Below are positions 49,045 through 62,200 of a stretch of 64,000 nucleotides of DNA, in pieces. The translations under genes and the position numbers were made by a program. Where the stretch lies: assembly GCF_914767665.1 (NCBI RefSeq), contig NC_059503.1:15872001-15936000 (forward strand). Direction: 5' to 3'. Within the stretch, counting starts at the first letter, position 1, and the number at the start of each line of letters is the position of its first letter. Source of the DNA: Harmonia axyridis (taxonomy: Eukaryota > Arthropoda > Insecta > Coleoptera > Coccinellidae). The notes under the pieces were generated by a model. It was not told the origin of the DNA. It searched no databases and was given only the letters and a program-made list of their open reading frames with translations.

Positions 49045-49400
49045 TCACATAATATAACACACCTTTTGATAAGCCATGATCCTAAACACGTTTTTGCTTA
49101 AAAGTTCAGCTTCATTCATCAACATAGCCAAATTTCTTTCCGAAGTACTTTTTACCATTGTTATCGATGAAGTAGAGATTGAATAACACTTATCAAGGCA
49201 ATGCTTTGATTGCATAGTATTTTTCCCATTGAAAAACAGTATTTTTTCAATACAAGACATTCGTTTTTATCCATTTTCAAACAACAACAAATGTCAGTAA
49301 ACCTTTAATATCTCGATCCAGACTTAATTCTATGATTTAACACGCATCTTTTAAAGCTTTGTACTAATGAGAAAAACATTTTTTTCATTCTAAAAATGAT
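49045..49400 (-). mobile_element. mariner (irritans-like) 5' remnant
   Basis: On the minus strand from about 49273, MDKNECLVLKKYCF then, after a frameshift, NGKNTMQSKHCLDK resembles the N-terminus of irritans-type mariner transposase. The region 49235-49375 matches 700-860 of the first mariner, including CGTTTTTATCCATT and CCAGACTTAA. Only the first part of the element is present. Confidence 0.65.
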
Positions 49401-49495
49401 CTTAATGTTTTTTATAGTGTCGTGAATGTACTACGAATTAATATTCATCCAAATTTATTATATCGTCTTCAAAATAGGTCATTTTTACGTCAATC

Positions 49496-49650
49496 ATCAA
49501 AATATTTTTCGAATTATATTGCAGGAGCTTACTTCTATATCAACTCGCCCCGCGTATTTTCTTTTTTTATGCATTAATCAAAATATTTTTGAATTATTCT
49601 GCTGGAGCTAACTTCTATACCTACTCGCCGCGTATTTTTTTTATGCATTA
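49496..49650. repeat. Tandem duplication, two units of 74-81 bp
   Basis: 49496-49576 and 49577-49650 are similar copies, each running from ATCAAAATATTTTT through GAGCTAACTTCTATA-like and CGCGTATTTT to TATGCATTA. They differ by small indels. Confidence 0.85.
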
Positions 49651-50257
49651 CAGGGATAGACATGCCCAGATGTTCTAGAAATTAAGTCTAAACGTGTTTA
49701 TCACAATTTGATGATAACAGACGGAGATTTCAGTTGATACATCAATTTAGCGATAGATACAGATATAATAGATAAGATACCGAAGACATTTATTTTATGG
49801 AATACATGGCGATGATTTTTCATAGTGAGAGCTTATCTGGATGATGTCATCAAGATGACTTTTGAAATCTTTCTCTATGGTTACATAATTGATCTAACTG
49901 GGAATTTCTGATGATTTTTTTTGTGGTATTTTTATCGATGAGGATTTTACATAATAGATATGAAGTTTACTGAGGTGAATATTCATTGATTGTGATTTTT
50001 TTAATTTCAAATTTGTATTCGTTAATTGAGTTTATAGGTTTTGAAATTCGGGGATTAAGCTAGGAGAATAGAAGAGAATCAAATTCAATAGCTCTTATAA
50101 TTTGCATGACAGTCAATGTATTGCTCTCGTTCTTCGAATAAATCGCTCAATTATTCCATTACAATGTCTGTCTGTCCGTACACACGTTAACTCCTTGAAC
50201 GGAAAGACTTGGAAACTCATCAAAATCATAAATCATTAAAGCGAAATATCGAAAAAA

Positions 50258-50400
50258 TGAGGAAATCTCTGACGTGAAGTCAAGAGCTTTTGAGCACTCG
50301 TTCAACCAATTGCTCTCTTGAAGACCACATATAGTATATACTCATAGCAGCTTTGTAGTTTCTAATGGCGCATGAATGTACCAATCCCAAGTGCTTTACT
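50258..50400. repeat. Fragment of the 1990-2175 foldback family
   Basis: GAGGAAATCTCTGACGTGAA, GTCAAGAGCTTTTGAGCACT and GGCGCATGAATG match motifs of the foldback at 1990-2175. The second arm is decayed. Confidence 0.5.
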
Positions 50401-51636
50401 CATTTTTTGATTCAATTTTTGGATTTTCTACAATTCAAAACAAAAATGATGAATATCGTTATGGGCGTAGGCAAAATTTTTTCTTCGTGCTAATGTTTTT
50501 TTAAAGGCATTTGAAAAAAAAATAATAAAAATTACTGAATTGAAACAACTGCATTTCGTGAGTACTCATTCAATGGATGTACAATTTTATTACATTTTTT
50601 ATGTGAGCACAGCAATGAATTTTGATATTATTCAATATTTTCAAGATTCCGCTATGAACTTCAGTGAAATACAGTACATTATTTGAGGTGAGTGATAATT
50701 AAGATTTGTTGCTACTTTAACTCTTCAAGTTACGTGTCATTTCTTACTTTTTTCTTTGGATATACCTTAGGCGATATTAGATATGTACGAACAAGAAGAA
50801 AAAAAACGAATAAATATACAGATTGTTTTAGTTCGTAAGTAAATATTAAGAGAATACATTAATTGGAGGGGAAAAACCAAATTTGATTTCAAGGGCATAT
50901 ATAATGAATAAGTGATCGAAAGCCGTGTGCTAATCTCGATTTTTTCAGCGCTTGTCCCCTGAATAGATCGCTATATCATTTTGTCATTCTTCTATTCATT
51001 ACCATAATATGAACGTAAAAACCTAAACATTTTCAGGGTGGGTTTAGATCTAGAATACCGTTAAGTTTGTTATAATAGGCCAACCATTAATAAAATATGA
51101 ATACTTGGGGTATTAAAATTGAAGAAAAAATATATTATAAAACAATTACTGAACTATTATTCTAGAGGAAGCCGTAATATGTTGGAAATTTTGAGAAAAA
51201 AGGTGAGCCTCGAATTGTACCTATATTGAATTTAACTGTAAATTCGTCTCATCAAATAAAAACTTTTTTTATTTTAGTCGATTCAACTCAGGTGAAAAAT
51301 TATTAGCATTTATTGATTTCAGAATGGGCTGAAAGGCACTTCTGTTCTTTCGATGTTTGAACTACCGAGATAAAACAGAACTCAATCATTGTGAATATAT
51401 AAGATGTTTGAATTATCTATTTGGATAGACATTGCTAGATTCAGGAATATTGAGGTTGAATTTGCAGTAGATCACATTTTGCATATTATTAGGTCTTGTA
51501 AAATGAATAGATGGTTTTAATTATCTGCATCTTGCGTTGTATAAGTCCGATCGGGTTCCACTAGATGGCGTTAGAGAGAAGAGATTTCCTACTACAAAAA
51601 CTTTTCTGATAGTCTTGTGATTAGTTGACTCAGTTT

Positions 51637-52376
51637 AGGTTGAGCATGCGTCAAAGATGGCCACTAGCAAAAAGAAAATATATTTGATAGTATTTCTTCG
51701 ATAAAGATGAAAATGCAAGCCAGGCGGCTGAAAATGTGAATATGTAGTTTTTATGCTTCTGATTCTGTAACATCGAATCATACGCAATTTTGGTTTCGTC
51801 GATTCCGTTTCGGTAATTTCGATGTTAAAGATGGACCACTCAGTGGAAGGTCAATTGTCGATAAAATCATGGACATTGTTGAGCCCGACCGTCATGTAAG
51901 CATTGTTTCGATTGCCGAAGAGCTAAAGATTGCACAAAAAACCATTTGGAACCATTTGCATAAGGCTGCTCTCAAGAAGAAGATTGATGTTTGGGTACCA
52001 ATTGTACCATACGAGTTAACGCAAAAAAAACTCATGGACGACAACGTCAAGCGAAAACGGCCGTGGTCGAATCGCGAGGTGCCGGCGGAAACGGTGGCCA
52101 AGTTAGGATTGACGGCTAGTAAGGTTTTGCTGTGCGGCCAGCTTTGTCCAATAGAAGATGCATTGTATTCCATCAGGACAACGCCAGGACACACACATCT
52201 ATAGTGACTCGCCAGAAGCTCCGGGAGGTTCTTATGAATCCACCTTATAGTCCAGATCTGGCACCAAGTGATTTCCATCTTTTACTGGCTTTCCTGTCCA
52301 TGGCGACTTCTATGAAAGATATCTATTACCTCCAAAATGGCAAAAAGTTATTGAACAATACGGCGCGATTTGACCT
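51637..52376 (+). mobile_element. mariner element, internally deleted
   Basis: A mariner transposase reading on the plus strand with frameshifts. An N-terminal part WFRRFRFGNFDVKDGPLSG and a helix-turn-helix VSIAEELKIAQKTIWNHL lead to KKKIDVWVPYELT-like sequence. AWSNR-type residues then jump to CIVFHQDNARTHTS (second catalytic Asp) and NPPYSPDLAPSDFHL (third). The end reads PPKWQKVIEQYGAI followed by TGA at about 52376. About 100 codons in the middle, with the first catalytic Asp, are gone. Clear inverted ends were not found; TTGTATAAGTCCGATCGG near 51537 may be the left one. It differs in sequence from the other two mariners and is closest in style to the mellifera group. Confidence 0.85.
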
Positions 52377-52929
52377 AATTCGGATCAATATAACTATGGT
52401 ACTTAAATCCTTGTTTTTCATGCAAAAATAATGGAGCGCGGCAACATTGCCTTACCCAGGTTTGTAGCATTTCCTTGTTCAGGGTTGTATTCATAATAAT
52501 GGTGTGATGTGAAATTTGTCGAATTTTCAATTCCACTTTGGATATCTTCAGAATGATGCATTTTCGGAAAACCGATTGATTACTTTTATTTTCTGAAATG
52601 ATCGAGTATTCTAACAGTGACTTTGAATTATAGAAATAAGAAAGCAATTAGAAAATTGCTTTCTTATTTCGTTAAGTTTCATGAATCGGCAAGCGCAAGA
52701 ATTTGACATACTAAGGCTTATATAATTACAAGATCAGAAAAAATTTGATTTGACTCAAACAAAGATGTCTTAGATATCTATCATCAGAGGTCAGTAGTAA
52801 TAAGATGTCATTAGAAGTAGAAAAAAATACCTTTTACTCGTAGTTATAGAGAACTTCATACCAAAATTTATTTTATTCTGATTGATCATATTAAAGCTGA
52901 AAAGGAACAATTTTTTTTCGAAATTTTAA

Positions 52930-53111
52930 CAGCCTGACAATAAGAGCGGTGTCAGGGGGGTCATGAGCCCCCTCTCCCCCCAAATGGAATGACCTAACAT
53001 TTCATATGCTTTTCAAGCAGACAAGGTACGAATTGGTCCTATCAAAAATCTTGAAGCCCATAACGGCGTTCCCCCCCAAAATTTAAGGTTAGGACCGCCC
53101 CTGCAGCCTGA
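52930..53111. mobile_element. hAT-like MITE with 8-bp target duplication
   Basis: CAGCCTGA occurs at 52930-52937 and 53104-53111. The 166 bp between end in CAGGGGCGGTCC when read inward from the right, a hAT-type terminus. The left end, CAATAAGAGCGGTGTCAGG, is a decayed counterpart. The interior is C/G-rich relative to its surroundings and non-coding. Confidence 0.7.
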
Positions 53112-56100
53112 TGTATCTTGTCACCTTTGCTGAATCTGGAAAAATGATAAAAGGAAAAAGTGTTTTATTTGAAGTGAGAAATCTATTGTTGAATTTAACG
53201 TACACCTTCAAGACTCACCTTGTATGCCTAATCTTCGTATTATACGGATTAAAAAGCCTTCTTGAGCGGGTTAAACGGTTATGCCGAATCTTATTTCAAA
53301 GCGATATGTATATGTATAACGAGTGACGCATAATGGTCGTCCGCCGAAATACAAGTTGTGGCTATTCCATATTTTAAAGATAAGAAGTAATTATTAGGCG
53401 TATTTTTTCCTTCTCACTTTCAGGCAACAATTCGTCTGCGATAAAACCGTTCGAGCCATTGTCGTCCCAACTCATCGTTCGCTTTGCGAAATTTGGTGAA
53501 CTTGCACCAGTTTTCTAGTTTCAACATCTTTCGCGGGTTTCTTTAAATAGCGTGTATAAACATCAACACATCTTCGTGTCTAGCCAAGAAAATCGTCTTT
53601 TTTAATTATCGCACTGTCGGCAATTGTTTTTTTGCTAAACGTCAATTGTCATCAATTGATCCCAATTGTGGGGATAGAATTCCCGGCAAATCGAAGCGTT
53701 GTGGGACAATCTCAGTCAAACACGTGTTTTTGAAGAAGAATGTAATGCTACAATTATTTTTAAAACTAAATTGTTGCCAAGAGCATAATATACATTCAGT
53801 GTCTATAGGTGCTAGGTGGCATTATGACAAAACATAGAAACGGTGTGACTTCTGCTGTGGTATGGGCAGGAAGCGATATTATAGTACAAGTATGTCCACT
53901 GGATGAAGAACAATTTATCGATGGTCAGTGAGTTACGCATGTAAGCAATTTATGAATTTATAGATTTAGTGATTACTAATTTTTTTTGCATTTATGTTTA
54001 CCTTAAAATATTTTTCAAAATTTTGTTCAAACTTTTTTTTTTCGTAGAGTTTCTCTCACATTTTTAAAAGCTTAGATATTTGTTGCTGTCAAACGAATCA
54101 AATTCGTTTCTATAGTTAAAAACGAAAAGATATTAAATATTCAAATTATAAGTTTTCGGCATCTATCTACAATCCAAATTTTCGTATTCAGTGTGTTCAA
54201 CTGGACTATTCTTTCAGTTCATTTTTCCTCTATAGTAATTTCATTCAGAACATACATATTATGATATAATTATCTAAGTACTTTATGTTTATATCTTTTT
54301 TTATTTATTTATATTCCTTTTGGGTGGTATGTAATTATTTCGTTATATTTTAAGTGACATTTCACATTAGCTTTTTCACAACACTTCTACGAATTTTTTT
54401 TGCTAACATTGAATGCTTTTAGGAAAAATATCTAGTTGGTTTCATTTACCAAAGCACTAATGCTCTTTGCGTAGTTTTTAATAGTAGGTACCTATTTCTA
54501 GAGGAAATTCTTTGAATTCTGTGAAATATTAGATGAGTTTGAATTGATTTTCTATCGGAGAATATTATTCTGCAACAAAACATTAACATGATTCATTTTA
54601 CTTGATGGAAATTCATTATCAAATTAAATTAAACAAAGTTAATTCCCACAAATAATATTTAATATTAAAAACGATCGTTTGATGCTTCTTCAGGTGTAAA
54701 ATTATCCTCAAGAAAGTCACAAACAATTGTTGTTAATATTCAATATTTGTGGAAATTAATTTTGTTTTATTTCATTATCATGATCAACGAATTATGTATT
54801 AAATAGAACAAGCTTATATTTATCGAATTGAAAAAATCATTCAATCGAATTGATTGGATGATTGTTCCATTTCTTACGACTTTGTTGTATGTTGTATTGT
54901 TGAACGAATTTCAAGTTCCATTATTTTGGTGTGTTTTCTATATTTACCCACCGTTTGTTTTGTCGCGTTTCATGTTTGTCAGGTTGCCAACGAGTGGATA
55001 TTTCATTATTATCACAAGCTTTCGATGGAAAATTTCCTATTGGCATCTTCCCACAAATTTTCTCCTTCATAAGAGTTTTTTTTATCTGAAGAAGTATCTT
55101 TTCAAATCCGGAATTTTCGAACCTATTAGAGAAAAATGTTTCCATTGGTGGAAACCAGTATGAACTAGACTGAATTGGCGATAAAATGAACTTAATATTG
55201 TTTTAAAACATTGTTGAACAATTTATTTTATTGCTTAGGTGAAACCCTACATTTATTATAATTATTAGATTTTTTGTGTTGAATTCAGCCGAAACACATT
55301 CAACTCTATATTTATGGAATTTTACAGAAATTTTATTTAATTACTTGATCACAATGAGACATCTGCTTATACTAGTTCTTACCAGATTTATTTGTTTTGT
55401 AAAGAAGAAGTAAAGCTATATGATCATCGATGTAACTGGCTCAATCAAGAAATTCCTAATGAACAATCTTGCTTAAAATTTTAATTGATATTTTCATCAC
55501 TATGACTCAATACTCAATACTGAACATTTTTCCTCTCTGTCTACAATTTTGGTTTGAGTTAGTTCATCCTCATACTCTTGTAGTATGTCAGATACTTATG
55601 TATGATATGATAATTTTTCCTATTAGAAATCTCTGAGGGGATATGTGTTATTTTTTTTTCGGTGAAAATATTAGCAAGAATTAAACCATGATTTTTCAAA
55701 GTAAATTGGAACTACTTTAAGTTGATTCTGTTTATCAGTTAATCTGAGGAATTACTTTTATTTTGGTTTTTCTTCCTGATATTTATTTGTTTTCCCCAAT
55801 ATTTTCATTTTATGTTCAAAGAAGATTTCGTTGAAATCTGACAAATGGTATATGAGATATCATACTATGAGAGATACTTTTCTATTATTCTTTTGATCCC
55901 AACAAACCTTCGTATCGTCATTTTGGCAGTAATTTCAGAGTTAAAATTCGATGGGGTTATTATTCTTCGAAATATGTAAAAAAGTCAGATATCTTCGAAA
56001 TCAAGGAGGTGATCTTAAATATTAGCGAAATTCAATGGAGCTTTTGAACCAGATTTTTTACATATTTTGTGTTCATTAGAAATGATCAAATGATTTATCA

Positions 56101-56269
56101 AAAATCTGAAAATAATGAAACTCTACTGATTGAATTGGATTAAATTTTATTTCTTATACTATTGTTTTTATTTAATGTAAACAGCCGTGCAGACCGATTA
56201 AAATATCTCTGGCTATAAGTCATCATGGGCAGATTTCCAAACACGTTATTCTATTTCTAAATTAATAAT
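53112..56269. other. Intergenic, no supported gene
   Basis: About 3.1 kb downstream of the SLC45 gene's 3' end. Open frames at 53111-53326, 53646-53837 and 54828-55163 have no splice, homology or codon support I can see. A more GC-rich patch at 53400-53840 may be an old transposon. Otherwise it is featureless and AT-rich. Confidence 0.5.
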
Positions 56270-59200
56270 TCAAAGATCGAGGTATAATACTGATCTCGCT
56301 GAAATGGCTCCACAAAATGCTAAAAAGCTGGCTACGCTGACAACAGCCGTTGTTGTTTTTGATATCCTGACTATTGTCCCCATTGTTATGGATAAGATGA
56401 ACTGAGCTAAAAATACCATGCTCGATACTATGGCCAAGTCTGTTCCAAGTCCACGCACCTGACCTATAACTTTCTCCTCACCTTCTGGATTTGTTTCGAA
56501 CTGAAAAAAATTGAATTCAGTTGAAAAATTTGATAACATATGAAGATCTCAAAAGGGAAAATAGAAATTGATTTTATACCTACTCGAATGAAAAATACTG
56601 TTGTAATTTCGAATAATATTCCAACGATTATTGTTAATCTACTTTGTATTGAATATCAACTCTACCAGATTCATATGACTATTCTGGATTTAGTTCTCTC
56701 TTTATGGTGACAATTTGCGATACCCGAAAAAAAGAAACGCCAAAGTGGAAATTTAATTTTCAACAACAATGGTATTAAAAAAATTACAAAAAAAGAAAAA
56801 ATTGATTAACAAAAAAAGAAACTTTTGGAAATAATTACACCAATACTAAAAATGTCAAAATGAAATGACCAAATTTTTTTACTTAAGAAAATTCATTTCC
56901 AATAAATTTCCCATCTAATTTTCTTGTGATTCAACCCTCAAAAACATTATTGACAAATTCCTAATTTCATTCAGTAAAATTGCAACATTAGCGTAGGAAG
57001 ATGACAGTTTGATATAAATTCAAACCTGATGTCTAGACTGCTTGCCGCCTCTTATGAAATTTATCTCTATGATTTAGTACATTTATTTTCAGCGGTTTGT
57101 TGAATTGATACAATCTGACATGCTTAAACCGCTAGTGTCTCGTATTCTGTTTTCGTTAGCAATGAAGTTGAAACAATAAGTATTCATATAAAACTTGAAG
57201 AGCTGAACACTAAAAAAATAAAAATTTGGATGTAAATGACAATTTGAAGCTTCTTGCAGTCTTGCAGAATTTCATGTCGATCGCCTTACCAAAACCATAG
57301 AAAATTTAAGAAGAATATCGTACAAAAATATTTTAGAAAACAACGAATCTATTGGAAAAGAAATTCTCAACATTTCTGCGATTACAAATTCATTGGATAA
57401 ATAATGAAATTTATTCATTATTTCTTTTATAAGTCTAATGAAAATCAACATATAATATAACTTATATGAATATCAACTCATGTCGACTAGAAATTTTGTA
57501 ATGTCAAATGTTAAAATGTTTTTCACAACCAATAGTAAGTATTAAATTTTTGTGATATGAATATTGGAATTCAAATAACTTAAAACCGAAAGTTCAACAA
57601 TTCAAATCATGATGAATTGTAGCACAACTGAAAAATATCCCTTACCACTCCTTTTGCATGATAATGAGCCACCAAAAGAAATGGCATCGTGAATAAAGTT
57701 GAATACATCACTCCAGCTGTCCAACTGAATAAAATAACGCCAATTTTATTCTTAGTAACTGCCATCAGAAACATACCAACAGAGTAAATAAGAAGACCAG
57801 TGATATAAACTCTTTTGGCCCTAGAAACCAAAAACAAAAATTTAAAAACATTTTGCAGTAATACGGATTTCATACCCAGGCCTGATTTTTTGTGAATAAT
57901 AATCCTTATATCAATTTTTTGACATGTTATTTCAATTTTATTAGAATTCTCAGCATAATTCAATTTTAGAATTGGTCATCGTTTATCAAAATACATAATT
58001 GAAATCATTTTATTTTCAATGACCTTTTGAATTGAGCGTTTTTCTTCAACACTTTGAATTTGACGAACATTGAACATATTGAACGATTAATCTTTTGGAA
58101 ATTGCTATTCTTTGAAAAAAGGTGTGAATTTAAGAATGCAGCTAACTTCCTCAAAATATGAACATTTTATTAAGGAAGGCTAACAAATTGAATTGTTTGA
58201 GTCAGCGTATCAAAAAAATGTGGTTTTAGCAGAATTTCGCAGATTAATCACTTCTTGAGATTTGATGTCATTCTATACAGGGTGATTCATTCAAAATGTG
58301 GTAACCGGAAGCTGGTTTCGGATAAAACGCTTGAGTTCGCCTTATCCGGAACTTAATGCAACATGAAAATGAATGGACTGTATAACAGTGATAAATTGCA
58401 GTGTAGATGCGAATTATCTTATCTAAATTTGTTGCTTTCCACTGGAATGGTTATTACCTACATTGCATTCATTCAAACTTCTTCGAATGTCAACATTTAC
58501 TGATAATCGACACAAAATGAACAGTAGTGTGCTTATATTCGAAATGTTCCGGTCTTAGTTTGTTTATAAACATCTTTTTAATATTTGATTCTGTCATAAA
58601 CTAATCGAAATGCATTGGTTTTACATTTCAATTTACGATAGAACAATTGAGAGAACTTATGACCCAAATCCAAGAATTTAAAAGTTTTTATAGCCCCCCT
58701 CAACTCTATATACATATACATACTATATACATATAGGTATATTATTTCAGTAATATGAATGGAATTTAGGAGTTTGATGAATATATTAGGTACATCGAAA
58801 TTTTCCTGTAGAAACACAAAATAAAGAAACTGTGAAATATGTATTAAGTATCTAAAAGGTTCAATTGATTTTGATAGTTTTTAGACACTTGGTACATGTT
58901 GGCCACATGGTACAATGTTCTATTCCTCTAAGTTTTAGAGGTACGGTATTGTATTCTTCATAATCGTAGCAATATATCTTTTCAATGTCATGATATAAAA
59001 ATATAAATTAATATTTTAATTTTATTTTCTTGGATTTCGGTTCAAAAATTAATGAATCATATTCTCTATTATTTAATAGAGTTTCTGAGAAAAGTGTTAA
59101 ATATCGGACGCTTGAATTTCTTTCGTTCAATCTCTGGATTCTACACATTTCAAAACTTAATTTTTATTTATTTTTTTTTCATTGAAAGTAATCGTTGGCA

Positions 59201-62200
59201 TGTAAAATTTAACAATGATCACGATATTTGAGTGCTTAACTTGTGCCTATAGATATTGTCGAAACAACTTCAGACGGTTTTCTGATAATGGAAAAGATTT
59301 ATCGCATAGTTCGCATAGCCAAGTTGATCGACGTAACGATCCAAAACACACGATTTCGACAACAAAGCAACCTCATGCATCTGGAGTGGGCCATGGACAA
59401 ACCGAAAATACACCGCGCTGTGACAAAAATATTTCTTTCCGGATCAAAGTGGTTCACAATAAAAAATGTGAACATTTGTCACCATTAATCAGTTGATTAC
59501 CCTCATAAACTGTCTCGTTTCATTGCCAATCGGAAAGTTTTCACGAAAAATTGCAGATTTCACTCAGAAGCTGATTTATTCTGATTGCGTTCCAGTTGAT
59601 TCGATTTTTCTATTAAAAATTTTAAATTAAAATGATTTTTAACTGCTTCGATTAATTTTGTTTGGTTAGTAGCTTATTATGTTCAGGCATGTGTAATAAT
59701 TTATAGGCCTTTCATCTGAAAATGAGTAGAATTACATTCAAGACCGGAAAATATAAAGACTGATTTCCGAGCTGATTTCAAACCGGTAATATAATTCAGG
59801 AGAAAAATTTTAGATAACAGTTTTTTACTTCCTTTTAAAAAGCAAAATATCTCAACATAATGACGGCAAAAAATTGAGGAATTGAAACTCTGCCATACTA
59901 CTCTCCTATACAAAAAGTAAAGTTCATATGAAAGACCGACCCTATTTTTAACAAGGAATCACCACCTAAATGTTAACTATTTATATACACTCTGTACATA
60001 CAGGGTGTTCCATAATGGTATGATAATATTTAAGGGGGGTGATTCTTGGAGTCATTTTAAGAAAGAAACTTTATATGAAAGTGATAAACTTTTGAGATAT
60101 AGGGTGGTCCAGTTTCCAGAATTTTTTTTTTATAACCACACTAATGCTGTTGCAGATATTTTTATGAAATTTGGGTCACGTTTTCTGATTGAAAAACAAT
60201 TTAATTATTTTCCCCAGTGGTGCCTGTATGGAATATTTAAATTAAGTTATTTTTTGAGGTGGTTGCTACTGCGGTTAAAGAGATGTTCGTATACCCAAAT
60301 TACATAGTAACCTGAATATTTGGCTAGGCTGTTTTATGTAGGCGACTCTGTACTTTCAATGAAAAAGGAATTCAAGTTTATGAGATTATATGAAAATGTT
60401 CAATTAATTAGTAATTGAAACGTATTATTTGGAAATCTCTATACGGCAAACCATAACAAAGAAATAAAACTTAACAGATCAGATGAGACAATTAGAAAAA
60501 AAATCGATTTAATTTGACGGTTTCATGAGATGACATCTAGAGGAAAATTGGGAATTTATTCTGGTAGTTAAGCTAGGTACGAAATACTTTCGAACTGGGC
60601 AATTATTTTCACGAAATTCAGTGGGAAGTTTCTTTTCATTATGAAGCGTCGTGATTGGAGAAAATGTCGTCTATAAACTATTTCCGATGTTATTTGCGGA
60701 GAACGACATAAACTGTTTACTTCGAACCTGTAACTGCATGGCGAAAATAGAATTGAATGTTCGTGAAATTAGAGAAATGTATATGGGTCCTAACATTTCT
60801 TTATTGCTTGCAGACAAAACAAACATTTCATAACCTTTCAAAGAATAATCATATTATTACGTCAATTTGGAGTGAAAACTTACTAAGTAAATATTGAAAG
60901 AGTTCTATAATTTTTGGTAGGTGATAGATAAAAATCTTTTTTACTATTTTTTGAGTAGATAATCGAAAGTTGTTTCGGATATTCAATTGGAAGTCAAGAA
61001 AGTAAGTAGCGAATGAGGTATAATTTCTTGGAAATTGTACATAGTATCCTATTGAATCTTACAAAAGACTTCGATAATATCATATCATTTTTGATTGAAG
61101 AATAAATCTATTCATCGTCTAGATCTTTTCTCGGGAATTGAAGAAACTTTTTGCATGAAATTTGGTACAAAAATAGCTTAAAAATACGATCCATTAATTT
61201 TTATAGGGAAAAAATTGAGGAAACGAAATTAAAAGGAACAATTCCTCGGAAACTTGTATTCCTACATTTATACTGAATAAAATATTTTTCACCTTGAAGA
61301 TTTAGTACTTTTGGAATTATTAATTTTTGAATATATGAACTTTTGTTATCATTTCTATAATCACGTACTTATCTTTGAAGCTAGTTAGTGTTATGGATCA
61401 TGTGAATTGTTTTTTAATATAGAATAGAATATTTAATTTCAAATTTGATATTTCGATCCAATAATAATTGGCGCCCAACGTGGGGTGCCAATTGTTAAGG
61501 AAGACAATTTTTTTTGTTATTGGATTGAAAAATCAAATTGTAAATTATATATCCCATTCTTTAATTAAAAACATTATAGACGATCCTCAACAATAGATAG
61601 CTTGAAGGTTAGCAAACTGATCTTTGCGTGGAAGACCATGATTTGAGCTTTTTTTCCAAGAAATAATAAAACATAGTGTGAAATTTGTTAGTGTTTTTTG
61701 TTTTTGGAGGAAAAAGGACAAACAGATGAATGTTATCAAAGCAAAAATATCAGCCGTTGAATATTCGAATTTAGTCCTAGTTTTTGAACATTGTTTTGAA
61801 AAATATATCAACTATCTCTATCTATGAATATTTATATTTACCCAAATTTGTGTATCATTTTTTCGATAATTGTCGAATAGCAAGCACAAGAAAGGGAGTA
61901 CATAGCCATTCCCCAACAGCCGAAACGTACACCTTCCTCATAGCGTATTCTTTCTATTGAATCTTCCGGTGCCTGCAAAAAAAAATGGAGATTAGATGAG
62001 TTTAAATTTTGCAAGGAGGTTATTTTGTTATGAACACACAAAATACTTTGAGTTTTCTTCGGTTCTGGTGATGCTATCGACTCAAAATTTTGCATGAAGC
62101 TTGAAATGGTAATCTTATACATATTTTATACGGCCTAGTCAGATTTTAATAGCTATATTCAAGATTCAATACTATCCTGATCATTTCAAGTGTTTAGATC

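Larger units (their letters stand above)
48781..51636. other. Intergenic, repeat-bearing
   Basis: Downstream of TTC21B. It contains a mariner N-terminal remnant, a tandem duplication and half of a foldback repeat (separate entries). The rest, about 2 kb of AT-rich sequence, shows nothing I recognise. Confidence 0.5.

Noticed and set aside
54828..55163. 111-codon plus-strand frame with hydrophobic stretches
   Set aside because: No splice context, no homology, codon content typical of AT-rich noise.
59215..59496. Overlapping open frames with slight Tc1-like wording (MHLEWAMDKPKIH, FLSGSKWFTI)
   Set aside because: Similarity is short and no catalytic triad or inverted ends were found; kept only as a remark in the intron entry.
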